A stretch of DNA of 64,000 nucleotides, taken from positions 15,822,305-15,886,304 of the forward strand of contig CATQJL010000001.1 in NCBI GenBank assembly GCA_958299035.1, read 5' to 3'. The notes beneath the pieces were generated by a model that saw nothing but the letters and a program-made list of their open reading frames with translations, had not been told where the DNA came from and ran no database searches. Both the position numbers and the translations under genes were made by a program. The stretch is from Cylicocyclus nassatus (Eukaryota; Nematoda; Chromadorea; Rhabditida; Strongylidae). Shown piece after piece: positions 20,930-32,790 of the stretch; within the stretch, counting starts at the first letter, position 1; each line of letters begins with the position of its first letter.

Positions 20930-23867
20930 GTGAGCCATGACTACCACGTAGGACCGCTTGACACATCATGTATGTCAAGGCTTGGATTTTGTTAAAATGA
21001 CTACTATCCTGGAATAAACTCACCTCACGAGTTTCCTCTTGCATAAAATCTAAAGATGGCCTCTACCTTTTTTGCCAGCCTTTCAAATTTACTGTAGGCG
21101 TACTGTAGATGGCAGTATGCGTGATTATAGTTGAAAAATGTGGGCTGATCCGTAAAAGGCCTTGGTCCCAGAAGGCAGACAACTCAAAATCTGCGTGGTC
21201 GTCATTGCGTTGAGCTACACTCTGTGTCATGCAAATCATATGTGCTGGAAGTGTCAAAATTTCATGCTACAGCAGCAAGAGACACTTCATTCGATGCGGC
21301 TACTCTTTGTATCCCTGGATATGTTAGGTTAATTCATAATCAATGCACTTTTCTTACCTGATATCTCGAAGACTGATTTACAAGTAGAACAAGCTTTGCT
21401 GAAAGCTTTTTATGTTCTTATGTCAGCTGAGAAAGCTCTTGTAGCTTAGGCAATTCTTCTCTCTCGTAGATCTTAGTTCATTTCGGGTCATGCCCCCTTT
21501 TAGGTGACAAGAGACTAAATATCAAGATTCTTTCCTTTTCTTTTCTCTGATTTAAATCACTGAAGAAAAGCCGAATAGATTCCCAGAAACATGCACAACA
21601 ACTGCTAAGTTTCCTGCTACAAAATGCCTTTTTGAACAGAATTTTTGAGAAATCTTGACCCAAGAAATTCTATCACAAACAGGTGTTTGCGGAGGCCTTT
21701 CTGCGTCATGTAAAAGTCTTAAACGAAGAGCAATGGCCGAACTTTTGCACTATGTAGCAGGGGTGGCCTAGTACCTGTAGTTACAGGAAAACGATAGAGT
21801 TTCAGTTTGCAGCAGAGAAAAATTGTTGAAGCCAGTAAAAAAAGGTGGTTTTTGGACCTAAAGTAACCTGAGTTACCTCGATCCAGGCTCTATCTGAGAA
21901 CACAGTATTTCGGCAGGAGAGATGTCGCTTTTATAGCGGCGGATAAAAAATGTAATTATTTTGTGCTTATTTTACAAATACTATGAACCGTAAACATACT
22001 TTCAGCGACCACAACACCACTTCCCCCCCCCCCTCGCCTTTTTCGTGCAACAATGATAACTCGCAGAAGTAACGTACATGTTTACTCCCCTTTCTTCGTT
22101 GACGAATTTCCAGAAGGAACAGTACACAAAACCCTACAGATTACTGTACAATAGGCTGAGCCTGTTCTCACTTGCTAAAGAAGTCAGACGTTCCACCTTC
22201 GCATTTTGTGAGAATACTTTTTCCTGCCCCCTAAATTTCTTTCACTTCCTGCACATAGAGCTGCAAATTTTGAAGTGCTCTTTTTGGCCGAGTGCAATCT
22301 TTGAAAGGTCTACTTTAGTAATTTATGAACAAACATAATTCATTTCAAAACAGGAAATTCTCCAGACCTCAAAGATTTGTCATTTACTGCAAAATGTAGG
22401 AAAGACTTGGCATTATTTTTAGTTTTAGTGCTCAGCAGATACGCCGCTCCCCCTCTCAACTATAGAAGAACTTTCACATGACCAAAAATGAATCCTCAAC
22501 ACGTTCTCAGCCATAACAGGAAGTTTCACATTTCCATCGTTCAATTGAATGTGGTCAGGTGGTTATTAGAAAAAGGAGGGCAATCAATCATTTTTCTCGA
22601 GTATAACAAATTGTGTACTTCCACATGAAAAATAGTCAGGAAACCAAATTGAAAATTATGAAAAAGCGTACTGACGGGTTTTGTTTCGTCAAAGATTACT
22701 AGAATCATCGAGAATAGGCAACATTGTTTATGGAATCAATTAGTAATCAAACCAATCAGAAGAGCCAAAATTAGAATTTATTTGTCTCAGAATTTTGAGA
22801 CTGAGACAGAAAATTTTATTTTGCCGTTGCGTCATCATATCGATACATTTTAACATTGCACCTTAAAAACTCTACTATTGTGGCCATAATCGACTCATCG
22901 ACCCCCTAAAAATCAAAATCGCTGGCCGTCTGACGTTTCACATATGAGCTTCAGTCACCGAACGGTCACACAGGCTCAAGGATTCGTTCATTCACACTTT
23001 TGGCTCACTCATTTGTTTACATTAGAAAGTCAAAGTCATGGCAAATGCTTACTGGGCTAGATTCGTCTAATCCCAGTGATTAAGAGCTCTGAACAAACCT
23101 TTTCACTACCCTGGATGAGCATTTCAAGATCAGTAATTAGGAAAGTTCTCCTTTCTAAAAGAATATGGCGCAAAAAAATATAGGTATTCAAATTTACACA
23201 TAAGGCCTTGGGCATAGTCAGGCGATTTCAGTTGCCAGCTGTTTTGAAGACATTTGGCAAAATGCCAGATCTCTTCAAATCCAACCCTCAACCCTCAAGA
23301 AGACTAGTAACATTCATGATTTCTGTACATTCGGAATACATTCTATGTAGAAGAGTTTTGAACTATTGGAATATTGCCAAATCGCGTCGCAACTTTCGCC
23401 TGAAGGTCCAAGATGAACATCTCGGGAGGTTTCGCAAGGTTTGGTTTCGAAAAGGCACTGTGGGCAACCAGCTCAGATTTGCAAGCACACCTTGATAACT
23501 GTAAAACCACTTCTGGGTAACATAGAAGGAAATTTCACTAGAAATCAGAATTCCGTGCACTTGATGTTGAACATCGACTGAAAATTACTTATTGGGTTAA
23601 CTATCTAATAATTATCAATTATCAACAGCTATCAACCACAATGTCAATCAATCTGATACCTTCAAGCGTAATTATCATCTCTTTTCAGTAACTTTTGCAA
23701 AATTCATCATTTCCAATAGATGCTAGAAGACTTCATTTCAGACAGAGCCTGAGATAGTTTATTGCATCATAAAATACAAAAACACAAACGTAAAGCGATA
23801 ACTACAGATAAATGCTGAGCATTCGTGTCGAAGACAGCTTGTATGTACATCACGTCGGATAGTAGCT
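20930..23867. other. No gene recognised
   Basis: Open frames here are short and lack splice context; I recognise no protein and no clear repeat boundary. TTATCAATTATCAACAGC near 23615-23640 holds several GATA-type TTATC strings downstream of the minus-strand peptide gene. Confidence 0.4.
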
Positions 23868-24137
23868 TCACTTCTTGCCCCACATTCCCATTCCCCACGG
23901 TCGATACATTCCCATTCCATACATGCCAGGCCACATACCGTAACCCATACCCCATGGGCGATACATTCCCATTCCCCAGCCCCATCCTGGAAGAGCGATT
24001 TTATAAATGGATCTCAAAACGATTTAATTGAAAAGGAGTCGAATAAAGTGAACGAGAAACTTACCCCATTGGGCTGATGTTGAATAAACTAGAGCGAGTA
24101 CGAGGAGCAGTGTAAGAATAAGCTTACTTGACAACAT
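23868..24137 (-). CDS. nlp-29-like secreted peptide precursor (GMYRPWGM repeats)
   Basis: Exon 1 is 24065-24137 (73 nt) and exon 2 is 23868-23986; the 78-nt intron has a GTAAGT donor and CTTCCAG acceptor, phase 1. The product is 63 residues. Residues 1-22 form a signal peptide (LILTLLLVLALVYSTSA), and the mature peptide begins QWGWGWGMGM. It contains two GMYRPWGMG units (one as GMYRPWGMGY) and ends GMWGKK. The TTTCAG ending 4 nt before the ATG is a likely spliced-leader acceptor. The QWG start, Gly/aromatic repeats and WGK end match the nlp-29 type of epidermal antimicrobial/neuropeptide-like precursors. The C-terminal GKK could be trimmed to a Trp-amide (inference). A Mutator-like repeat lies 68 bp upstream. 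Confidence 0.88.
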
Positions 24138-24204
24138 TTTCTGAAATATAATTTCTGTAAATGTAGTGAAAGAGGCAGAAAAAACGAAAAAAGTAGCCGA
24201 AAGC

Positions 24205-24427
24205 AGGGTTTAGTACAGTTGGCACTGGGTCAGGCTAGATATCGTTTTTGGGACAAAAAGCAAAGAGGATATCCTTTATGACCGAAAAGGCACAAACATT
24301 GCGACATTTCGTTTTTTGACGGCTTCTAAAGTATAAGGACAAGGTTCGATGGGGACTTCGTACGAAATTTCCAAATCAAAGGGACTTCATTTTGAAATTT
24401 CCTTGGTGCTACCTCGTGCCGAGCCCT
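24205..24427. mobile_element. Mutator-like MITE beside a peptide gene promoter
   Basis: The right end GCCGAGCCCT and the internal TTTTTGGGACAAAAAGCAAA place it with 11269-11513 and 47326-47548. The left end (AGGGTTTAGTACAGTTGGCA) is more diverged and I could not confirm a target duplication. It begins 68 bp from the start codon of the minus-strand peptide gene, so it sits in that gene's proximal upstream region. Confidence 0.5.
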
Positions 24428-26960
24428 GGCTCAAAGGCTTCGGACGACTCTGGAACTATGAAAACAAAAAGGTAAAGGCGAAGAATTTAAAGAAGAAGAC
24501 GCTCAATTTGTATATCGATTTCAGGAATATCAGCCGAAGATCAGTTGAAATGGTCGAATACGGTAGTCATGGGGTGTTTTAATATGACCTAGTGGCCATC
24601 GGTCATATTTTCCAGTCAACTTTCATATGGAAAGATGTCATCAATCGTCAACAACGAAAAATTCGCCAAATAGCTCCAAGGACGTCGTGAAAACGCAGAT
24701 TTTTGATGTTGAAACGAATATCCGGAAAGACATATCCACTAAAGAAACCTTCTTGTGCCTGAACTCAAATCACATGCGTCACAAAATGAACTTGAACGTC
24801 ATCAATGTGGTTTGTCTCTCAGACAACATAGATACAAATATTAAGTTGTCTAAAAAATAAGTTTGATCTCTAAGGCTTAGGCTAAGGGCTCCTACAAATG
24901 TGGCAGACAAATTTGTGTCCGAAATTTGGTATTTTGGAATGCATTTCGTAAGTGGAATGCGAATATTGTTTGAGGGGAATTCATTTTTCAATGAAGAAAA
25001 GGCCCAAAGAAAGGAGATGTCCTAATTTTGTTATGCGCAAGTGCGAGGAAAGTTTGTTTATCTCACTCAGAATCACAATATTTATGGTTTTTCGCTAGAT
25101 AGAGGAAAGTTGACTGCATTCAAACAACAATTTACTCATTAGTGTATTCATCCTGACTGAAAACGAAACTTCGAAATTTGAAGAAAAAAATTATTTGAAG
25201 TTATTATATTAACTATTTGAAATTATCAGTTTGAAATTAAATCTGAGCTTTCGTTTTAGCCTTACTAGAGCATGACCGTCCTTTGCTGTTAGAAATTCTA
25301 AGCATGATTTTAGAAGCTTCAGACTACTTCAACGTAAAAATTTATGGAATTATTTCGGTACAGGCTATTCTCCATACAGTCTCTCATAGAGAAATATGGT
25401 TTGGCAAAATTGTCGAAAAAAAGAAAGGAATCGTCCTTTTAACACTGTCTACCATATCTACCATAATACTAAATTGAAAAGATCATAAGCAATATGATTT
25501 GTACATAGATTTTGATTAGACCCCCATCCTACTCCGAATCAATACCACCATCGACGTCGACGTTGATGTCTTCTAAGAGTCACTGCAGTGTTTCGAATTA
25601 TTGTCTCTATCGTTCCGCCGTTCCACATATCATAAAGAAAAAAGTCACTGCAATTGACAGCGTAATTGCGCTCATCAGTGCAAAGTTAGTGCAGTTTCTT
25701 TCTGGAATTGCATCACAAAGTTTATTACTCATAAATTTATCGAAGTTCCTCTCATAAGGGATCTTCGATTAGACAGAATTTGGAGAAAAACAATAGTACG
25801 GTAAGGGCGACCATATTGTGTGGTAAGGAATGCGAATGTGTCCGGCCTAGAATTGAACTCATTTAGCGTTAGAGATAAGGTTTACTATTTGTAGAAGTCC
25901 TGCCTATTTTTTCCTGCTGTTAAACGCAGCTTTCAGTCTAAAGTTTTTTACCGTTGTAGTAATTTCTATTCCCCTGAATAGACATTCCCTTGGTTTTAGT
26001 GCCTATAAAATTTCGAGTGAATTTATGCTAACACGAATTTTTAACTCCAAAAACCCAATCTGCTAAGATGCGGTTTTCTTTGATAACACTGTGCCCTACT
26101 CTAACTTGCTAAATAAAATATTATACGCCAAGCACTCCATAATTTTTCAGCCACAAAATTCCCACGAGTTTTTGAGATATAACGATGAGAGCCAGACCCT
26201 TCTACCAATCCTTATGGATGAAAATCTCGACATTAAATGGACGATTTTTATATTGCTGTAGCTTCAAATTTTTTTTCGCTGCCGTTCTTACCAGTGTCTG
26301 TGTGTCATCCATGAATTGGTTGGATACGCAGATTAAAAGTGTCGAAAAAGTTGATTTCAAAAGTAGCTACATTTTTGAAATAGCAGATGCTAAAAATGCA
26401 GAATTATAAAACAGCCCGATATCATGCTGATTATGAAGTATATAATCTCTCTCAACACTTTCTGCAGTCTTTAACCTAGGTTTTTTAGCCAGCTTTCTTA
26501 AACCATCGGTATTTGCATCCTTCCTGGACATGTTCCATGTCAAATGAATCTTCCTCGGCATGTCTCAAAGCTTCCAGATCCATACTATCCTACATGATAT
26601 AAATTGGATTAATGATTTGTTCATCAAACTTCATTTGCAAGAAAATCGAAAATGAAGCGGTCAGGCAGATTTCGAGTGGTCAGCTAAATCGGGTTTCATG
26701 GTCTAGTTTGTGTCTTCGTTGTTTTTAACTCTTCGGTGTTTGTGGGCGATCTCATTTCGAATCACAAGTTTCCCGAAGATGAAAAACAAGAACAAGATCG
26801 TTTCGTGCCTTCAAGCATCAAAGATCACGTCACGAAACGGAGGACGGGGAGGAGGGGGGGGGGGGGCAGTGCATATTACAGTAATGATGTCATTTATTCA
26901 AAAATGATTTCATTTCGGACATCTTGTAGGGTGAAGTAATCGAGTCTGGGTAGGATGGGA
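24428..26960. other. No gene recognised
   Basis: A/T-rich DNA with short frames only. A G-run occurs at about 26856-26868. No inverted repeat ends were found. Confidence 0.4.
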
Positions 26961-26966
26961 GATAAG
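26961..26966 (+). promoter_or_regulatory. GATA site upstream of peptide gene
   Basis: GATAAG 510 bp upstream of the start codon at 27471 and about 260 bp upstream of the TATA element. In C. elegans nlp-29 is controlled by epidermal GATA factors; whether this site works is inference. Confidence 0.25.
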
Positions 26967-27223
26967 GTTACGTGTGGATAAAACAGAGATTATGTCATGC
27001 AGTCAAATTTCTAGAAGCTCCATAGCATTTCTTCACTAATTTTTACACCGGGATTTTCGGGAACATTTTTTTTTCAACTTTCGGCGAAAATGTGTAAACG
27101 TCAGTGTCTCCAGAAAATATTCATATTTCGAGCGCACGTTACAGCACCAAAGATTTGGTTTGTGACTATGTCCTTGAACTGTTTGCCGAATTTCTGTTGT
27201 TTACAAATTAATGTCATAGACAC

Positions 27224-27233
27224 TATATATAAG
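27224..27233 (+). promoter_or_regulatory. TATA element
   Basis: TATATATAAG about 240 bp upstream of the peptide gene at 27471. It would leave an outron of roughly 200 nt removed by trans-splicing at 27467. Confidence 0.4.
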
Positions 27234-27470
27234 TGCGAAGTCCAGCAGAAGAGCAAGCAACTACAGTGCAGTCGTATCCTAAACATTCAAAGTCTCTCGA
27301 ATATTCTCACTTCAATTATGTTCTAACATTTCTGGAGTAGCCGAAATTCTCATATCAGCCTTTTTCCGATACTCTTTGATTAATCAAATACTTTTTAATC
27401 AAATATCGCTATCAAAAAAATCAGAAATGAACAATTTCCAATGAGGAGTTTGATTCCGGAATTCCAGAAA

Positions 27471-27729
27471 ATGATGTCAAGCAAGCTTCTTCTTACCGTA
27501 CTCATCGTACTCGCTCTTGCTTTCACCGCATCCGCCCAATGGGGTAAGTACTTCTTTCTACATTTGTCCCGAAGAAAATCGAACATAGCAAATCGATAAT
27601 TTTCCAGGTTACGGAATGGGCTATGGAATGTACAGACCATGGGGAATGGGCTATGGAATGGGAATGTACAGACCATGGGGTATGGGCTATGGAATGTACA
27701 GACCATTCGGAATGTGGGGCAAGAAGTAA
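27471..27729 (+). CDS. nlp-29-like secreted peptide precursor
   Basis: Exons 27471-27543 (73 nt) and 27608-27729 flank a 64-nt intron (GTAAGT..TTCCAG, phase 1) and encode 64 residues. The signal peptide (about residues 1-22, LLLTVLIVLALAFTASA) precedes a mature QWGYGMGYGM start. Three GMYRPWGM/GMYRPFGM units follow, ending GMWGKK. The ATTCCAG ending 4 nt before the first ATG is the likely trans-splice acceptor. Two ATGs are adjacent; the first is used because the paralogue at 40385 has the same pair. No canonical AATAAA was seen soon after the stop. The role is inferred from the family: a secreted epidermal defence or neuropeptide-like product, possibly C-terminally amidated at Trp. Confidence 0.9.
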
Positions 27730-28530
27730 ATCTGCCAACAAAGTGATGCAAGAACTTCTCATGATGTACACAGCTTTTTATTTATGATCAAACGTAGTAA
27801 TAATGTGTACATAGCCTCAAAATAGTAAATTGTATAAAAATAACGCATTTTGTGTCGAAATCATGCCTGAATTGTCACACTGAATTAACAGATATCGTTC
27901 TATAAGCATTCTATATGAATAATTTACTAAAACTTTTTACCAATTCAAAGGTCATGCAATCGTGAGATTCTCGTGTTTAGATCTCTGCTAAAATACTTTG
28001 TTGTTACTTCCACTTTCGTCTTAAAATCAATCACTTTTATGAAAAAAATCTGCGCTCTCCTATCACCTGGCTTTGGCTAGCCTCCAAATCCAGCTCATCA
28101 AAAAGTTGGCAGAACGTAAGATTATGGACCGGGCAGAACTAGGAATCAATGTCTTCCTGTTGCCAAAAATATATAGTCAGCTTATCTGAAGTTCTACCTT
28201 ATTAGAACGCCGGCCAAAGACGTAATCTCGTCTACCCAGGTTGTGCCTTTTGCTTATGCATAATGTGGGGAAAACTTGATGTTAAGGAATGATCTAGCCT
28301 TTTTTTCACATTTTTGGAGGTGAAGATTCTCAAATGAAAATTCCTAACATTTCAATGGCGCTGAAGCTTCACCCACAAAAAATTTGGTGCCTTCCCGTTA
28401 TCCGAACCCACCTCTTTGAAATTATGCGTTACGTCTTTCCTTGTACCAAATTTCGGTTATAAAAAGGACGCTTGAGGTTGGGCACAAGTAGAGCTCTTCG
28501 GAGTAGCCCTTCTTCCTTATTCCACATCTA
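27730..28530. other. No gene recognised; isolated TATA string
   Basis: After the peptide gene no exon is supported. A TATAAAAAGG string at about 28459-28468 looks like a core promoter, but the DNA that would follow it is interrupted by the mariner-type element at 28531. Confidence 0.35.
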
Positions 28531-29449
28531 TTAGGTTGGTGCAAAAGTAATGCGCGTTTTTCTAGCCCTTGTTTCAAGATAGCTTTTCTCTATCGAGGTT
28601 TCTCCTATGAAACTTACCCAGCATATTATTTAGAAGCTTCTTTCATGCTCTATTCAACGGTGGTTGAAGGAGGCTTCTAGCCTCATTCGTTAAAAATTTA
28701 TAGAGCTTCATACAACCGCACTCAAAACCAGAATTTCATTGCACTTACTTTTTCGGCCAGAATTCAAACGCGAGTAAAGGCTTTCTTTTGAAAATTTAAT
28801 TACTGTATGTAGTGGAAATTTTCTACGTTATGCACGCTTTATTGTTTTCCTAGAAATTACTTAGACTGAGATCTCAGCGCCTCAACATGAGTGATGGTTT
28901 TGGCCATTCTGTGGCCCATAGATTTTCTTTGAAGAGGGCAATCGCCAAAGTTTTGCTCATTTCTGTAAGCGTAAGGCTGGCCCTCCTGTTGACAGTTTTT
29001 GCAGAAATGTGGAAGCTGTTCAGTGCATAAAAAATCAAAAATCTCCATATTTTGGGATTTTAAGGGCTACGAAAAAATGTCGAAAAAAGCGGACAATTTT
29101 GAATATTATTTTTTTCCTTTTCGCAAATATTCTTCATTTGAACCCTTTTGTACTTTTTTTGTACTACTAGCTTGCGGCTACAAGACAGTCAACTTATCAT
29201 TTATACCGACAAATCCTGAAGGAACTTATGATCAGTTAAAAATGAGGTTTCCAAAAAAGATTTTTTTGCTTAACAATCCATATTTTCCCACCGATTTGCG
29301 ATGTTAACATAAGTTAATATGCTCTGTATGGAGAGAGGTTTAGTGCCTCTGATGAACTTTGCAGCACTGAAAAATATGGATTTTTTAGAAAGTTATAGCA
29401 CGTCAAATTGAGAACTCGCAAAACTCGCATTACTTTTGCACCAACCTAA
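28531..29449. mobile_element. mariner-type non-autonomous element
   Basis: TTAGGTTGGTGCAAAAGTAA at the left is inverted at the right (TTACTTTTGCACCAACCTAA) with TA duplicated at 28529-28530 and 29450-29451. These are classic mariner termini. In 919 bp I find no transposase catalytic blocks; the open frames inside (for example 28999-29307) are not transposase-like. Confidence 0.9.
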
Positions 29450-29700
29450 TAGAACCTTAACTTGTGACACTTTGGAGAAGTTCAGCGTGTATTGCAGCAC
29501 TTTCATTTTTGGACATCTGTACGCCGAACTTTCTGAGGTTGCAAATGCTTTTTGACGGTGGATTTTAGATGTGGGTGACCCTCTTTAAGAGCAAATGTAT
29601 GGCGGATTTGACTTCAAATTACCATTGTAGCAAGAAGAGGCTACCAGCTCAATATTTATTTCAAAAAGGAAGTGATCCTCAAGTTTTGAAGGCTAGTTAA

Positions 29701-30004
29701 CATATTGACGACGATGTGGACCGCCGGTGGTCCACGCACTTTTTGCCGCCAGGGGCGATGTGGCCCACACTCCTTGCAAAATCATACCTTTTCCAGGTCT
29801 AATATTTTTTCCACAGTTCCACATTTTTTCCAACTTTTTGTTCTCGGAAGCTATGGACTTCTTCGTCCAAGAAGATAGCTGTAGTTGTTTACAAAACATT
29901 TTTACAATTCGTAAACAGTCACAGAACCCCGCGCCGAAAGTGTTGTGCAAAATCGTGTCGTCCCACAGCGTCGCCATGCAAAATTAGGCGTCATCGTTAA
30001 TGGG
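29701..30004. mobile_element. piggyBac-like MITE
   Basis: Follows TTAA (29697-29700), begins CATATTGACGACGATG, and ends with the loosely inverted CGTCATCGTTAATGGG before TTAA (30005-30008). The internal GCCGCCAGGGGCGATGTGG is partly inverted near the right. The TTGACGAC end resembles the element at 13138. Confidence 0.55.
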
Positions 30005-30008
30005 TTAA

Positions 30009-30386
30009 AGGCAGCGGCTCGGCAGAATGACAAATTTGGGATACTTGTCGTTATGGGTTTCCCTGGCCAAACTAAGTTCAACACTGTGCTTCGCAGCTTC
30101 AAAAGATAGCATTAACCCGCTTTTCCAGAAGTGAAAAGTGCTATTTGGGGGACGGCGTATGCCTGCCCTCGAGCGCGATTGGCTCGCGGGTACGGTAGGT
30201 AGAGTGTCTCCACTCACAAGCCAATCGCGCTTTAGACAGGGGATACGCGGTCCGCCCAAATAGCACTTTTCACGACTGAAAAAGTGGGTTATATCTTTTG
30301 AAGCTGCAAAGCACAGTCTTGGACTTAGCTCATCGGGGACGGAACGATGAATATACCAAAGTTGTCATTCTGCCGAGCTGCTGCCT
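30009..30386. mobile_element. piggyBac-like palindromic MITE
   Basis: AGGCAGCGGCTCGGCAGAAT at the left and its inverse at the right (ATTCTGCCGAGCTGCTGCCT), flanked by TTAA (30005-30008) and a mutated TCAA (30387-30390). The arms pair almost end to end, including AGTGCTATTTGGG against CCCAAATAGCACT and AGCGCGATTGGC against GCCAATCGCGCT. It shares its left TTAA with the element ending at 30004. Confidence 0.75.
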
Positions 30387-30775
30387 TCAAAGGCAGCGTC
30401 CAGGCAGACGTCCAAGCCTCGTGGGCCACACCCACTTTCTCGCGAGCCACGTTGAATGAAATCTCTTCAGACCTGACGTGTTTTCACATGGCAAACACAG
30501 TCGGACACATAGCGTTTACTTGTTGAAGCTTGATTTCGAAAAGGTTAGCATCAGAGGCACTCGTCCGGGTTCACGCAAAATAGCCCCCCCCCCTCCAAGG
30601 TGGTTTCTTGAGGAATTCACGCTTTTTGAGAGCCATATTTGAAATTGCCACCACGAAAAGTATCAAATAACGTGATATTATAGAAGTCGAGAAACCTGGA
30701 AGATGCCCTAGGTAGGTCAGACGCAATGCTAGAGAAGCTCAGGCAAACTGACTTTTTAAAGGTTTATGCTTAATA

Positions 30776-31319
30776 TTAGGTTGGCACATAAGTTTTGCAA
30801 CTTATTTCGTAACTTTTCTCTTTTTGGATGTGACGCATTCATTTTCAAGCATTATGTAGAATTGATGAATTGAAGGTAGGCTACAAACCTGTGCAAACAG
30901 TTTGATTTTTGGTTTCGAGCTGGAGAAAATTTGCTCACTTTTCGGAAGCCGGTCAAAACCGAAATTTCGAGGGTCGGAAAACCAAAAATAAAGCCGTATT
31001 CAGTCTGACTCAAACATATGGAGCCGAAACTATGCCCAGACTATTGATAGAAAAAAACTTTAATCATCTACACAGTTTTGGATTGATTTGTTTGATACAG
31101 ACTGAGAACGGCTTCATTTAGTTTTCCGACCCATGAAATTTCGGATTCGACCAGTTTCCGAAAAATGAGTAAATTTTTTCCATTTCGCTACCGAAAGCCA
31201 AACTATTTGAGCAGGTTTGTAGCCTAGTATCTAATCTACACTATGCCCAAAAAGGAGTGCCTCGCAGTCAAAAAGAGAAAAGTTACGAGATAAGTTGCGA
31301 AACTTATGTGCCAACCTAT
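30776..31319. mobile_element. mariner-type MITE
   Basis: TAGGTTGGCACATAAGTTTT at the left is inverted at the right (GAAACTTATGTGCCAACCTA), each continuing into a GTAACTTTTCTCTTTTT-type block. The interior arms also pair (GGTTTCGAGCTGGAGAAAAT region). The TA duplication is imprecise. Confidence 0.82.
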
Positions 31320-31952
31320 TATCACTACATCTCCGAAGAAGCTTTTTTACTTAGTTTTGTGTCACGCTAGAACATTCCTCGTAAACTGTACATTAGATTT
31401 TTGAGCTTACTTCGACTTCTTTTGGTTTTGTGATGATCCCAAAGTCAATATACTTGAAGGCACCGTGTACCCAGATTATCGACTTCCTTGTTTTGATCGT
31501 TCCGGGTCCTTCTCAGGTGCATGATTCCGAATATGAAATTGAGAGTCCGCGAAACCCCGACCCCCGTTCCGGAGAACTCGCAAACCGTCTCCGCAACCGT
31601 GGTTTTATGGGCGCGCATGGATGGACGTAGATGCGATAGTGTGAGAAGTTGGTCCCCCTCCCCCCCCCCCCTTCACCCCTGAACCGGGACCAAGGTGACC
31701 CCCTTCACCAAAAGCCGAGAAAAAAATCAACAGTGAGGCAAGGTTAAGCAAAGCAGATATTTGTACGGGGTTTGTGCATCGAAAAGGAGAAAGAAGATTC
31801 ATAGGCATCCACGAACTTCCAGGAGAAAAAAAAATGGTAGCTTCTGTAGCTGCACAGCAACATCAGCGAAGAAAGTTTTTAGTATGACGTTCTCATCTGG
31901 TTTCAGGAAATAAATAGTTTGCCTAGAGTCTGTTCATAGAAGTACCTAATGA
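31320..31952. other. No gene recognised; C-rich run
   Basis: A pyrimidine-rich run of C (about 31656-31672) lies in otherwise unremarkable DNA. A similar G/C-run neighbourhood recurs near 33030-33180. Confidence 0.4.
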
Positions 31953-32790
31953 AAGTGCTTAGTGATTCCTGGACACTTGCGAATTTTTTTCATGTAAAAA
32001 TTCATAAATGTTGTAGATGAATAGCTGGTACACGGAAATAGTCACCATCGGAGCCGCCTTGTCCTCCGCTTTCAGAAAGTATATAGCATGTCTGAGATCC
32101 ATTCAAGAAAGTGCGGTGAAGGATGTGCCTGGTGATTTCTGGAGATTTTCGAGTTTTTAACATAATAAAATTCACAACTTTTGTAGATAAATATCTTGTA
32201 CGCTGGTCACCATTGGAAGAATCTCGTCCTCCGTTTTTAGAAATATACTTTGGGCTTTTGTACCATTGTAAAAAGACGTCTACTTGAGCACTCCGATTAT
32301 AAAAGTCTCACCCACCTTTCACCCGGCACTCTTCGTAATGAACAAAGTATGTATTTTCTAAAAGCGGTGGACGAGACGGTTTCTAAGGTGACCATTCCGA
32401 CGTACAAGATGTTCGTCTACAAAGAAAAACTCGAAAATCTCTAGAAATTACTAGGATAGCCCTTCAGCCAGGCACTTTTTTTTAACGGACCCCAGGCAAA
32501 GTATATATTTTCTAGGGAGCGGAGGACGAGGCGGTTCCAACCGCGACCATCTCCATGTACTATCTGCATAAGTTACGGATTTTTTTATCCTAAAAACTCG
32601 TAAATATCCAGAAATCACTACCCACACCCTTCATAAGGCACTTTTTTTCAGCAGGCACCAAGCAAACTATATACGCTCTAAAAGCGGGGGACAAGATGGT
32701 TTAAAAACATTTCTCTTGCTGACGTTGCTGTTCATCTACAGTTACAAATTTCCTCTTTCAAAAAATTCGTAAATGCTTAAAATTGTCTAA
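31953..32790. repeat. Array of five diverged ~160-bp units, inverted in the middle
   Basis: Units at about 31953-32108 and 32109-32270 run forward; units at about 32326-32480, 32480-32650 and 32650-32790 run in reverse. Each has, in order, a GTGATTTCTGGA-like start, a GTAGAT-AATA block, a GTCACCAT block and a TCGTCCTCCG box (inverse CGGAGGACGAGGCGG). Noncoding; open frames within are accidental. Confidence 0.6.

Noticed and set aside
25835..25900. tRNA-like B-box (GAGTTCAATTCTAGG on the minus strand)
   Set aside because: No matching acceptor stem, D-arm or anticodon arm can be built around it.
28999..29307. 102-codon frame in the mariner-type element
   Set aside because: Lacks transposase catalytic motifs; the 919-bp element is non-autonomous.
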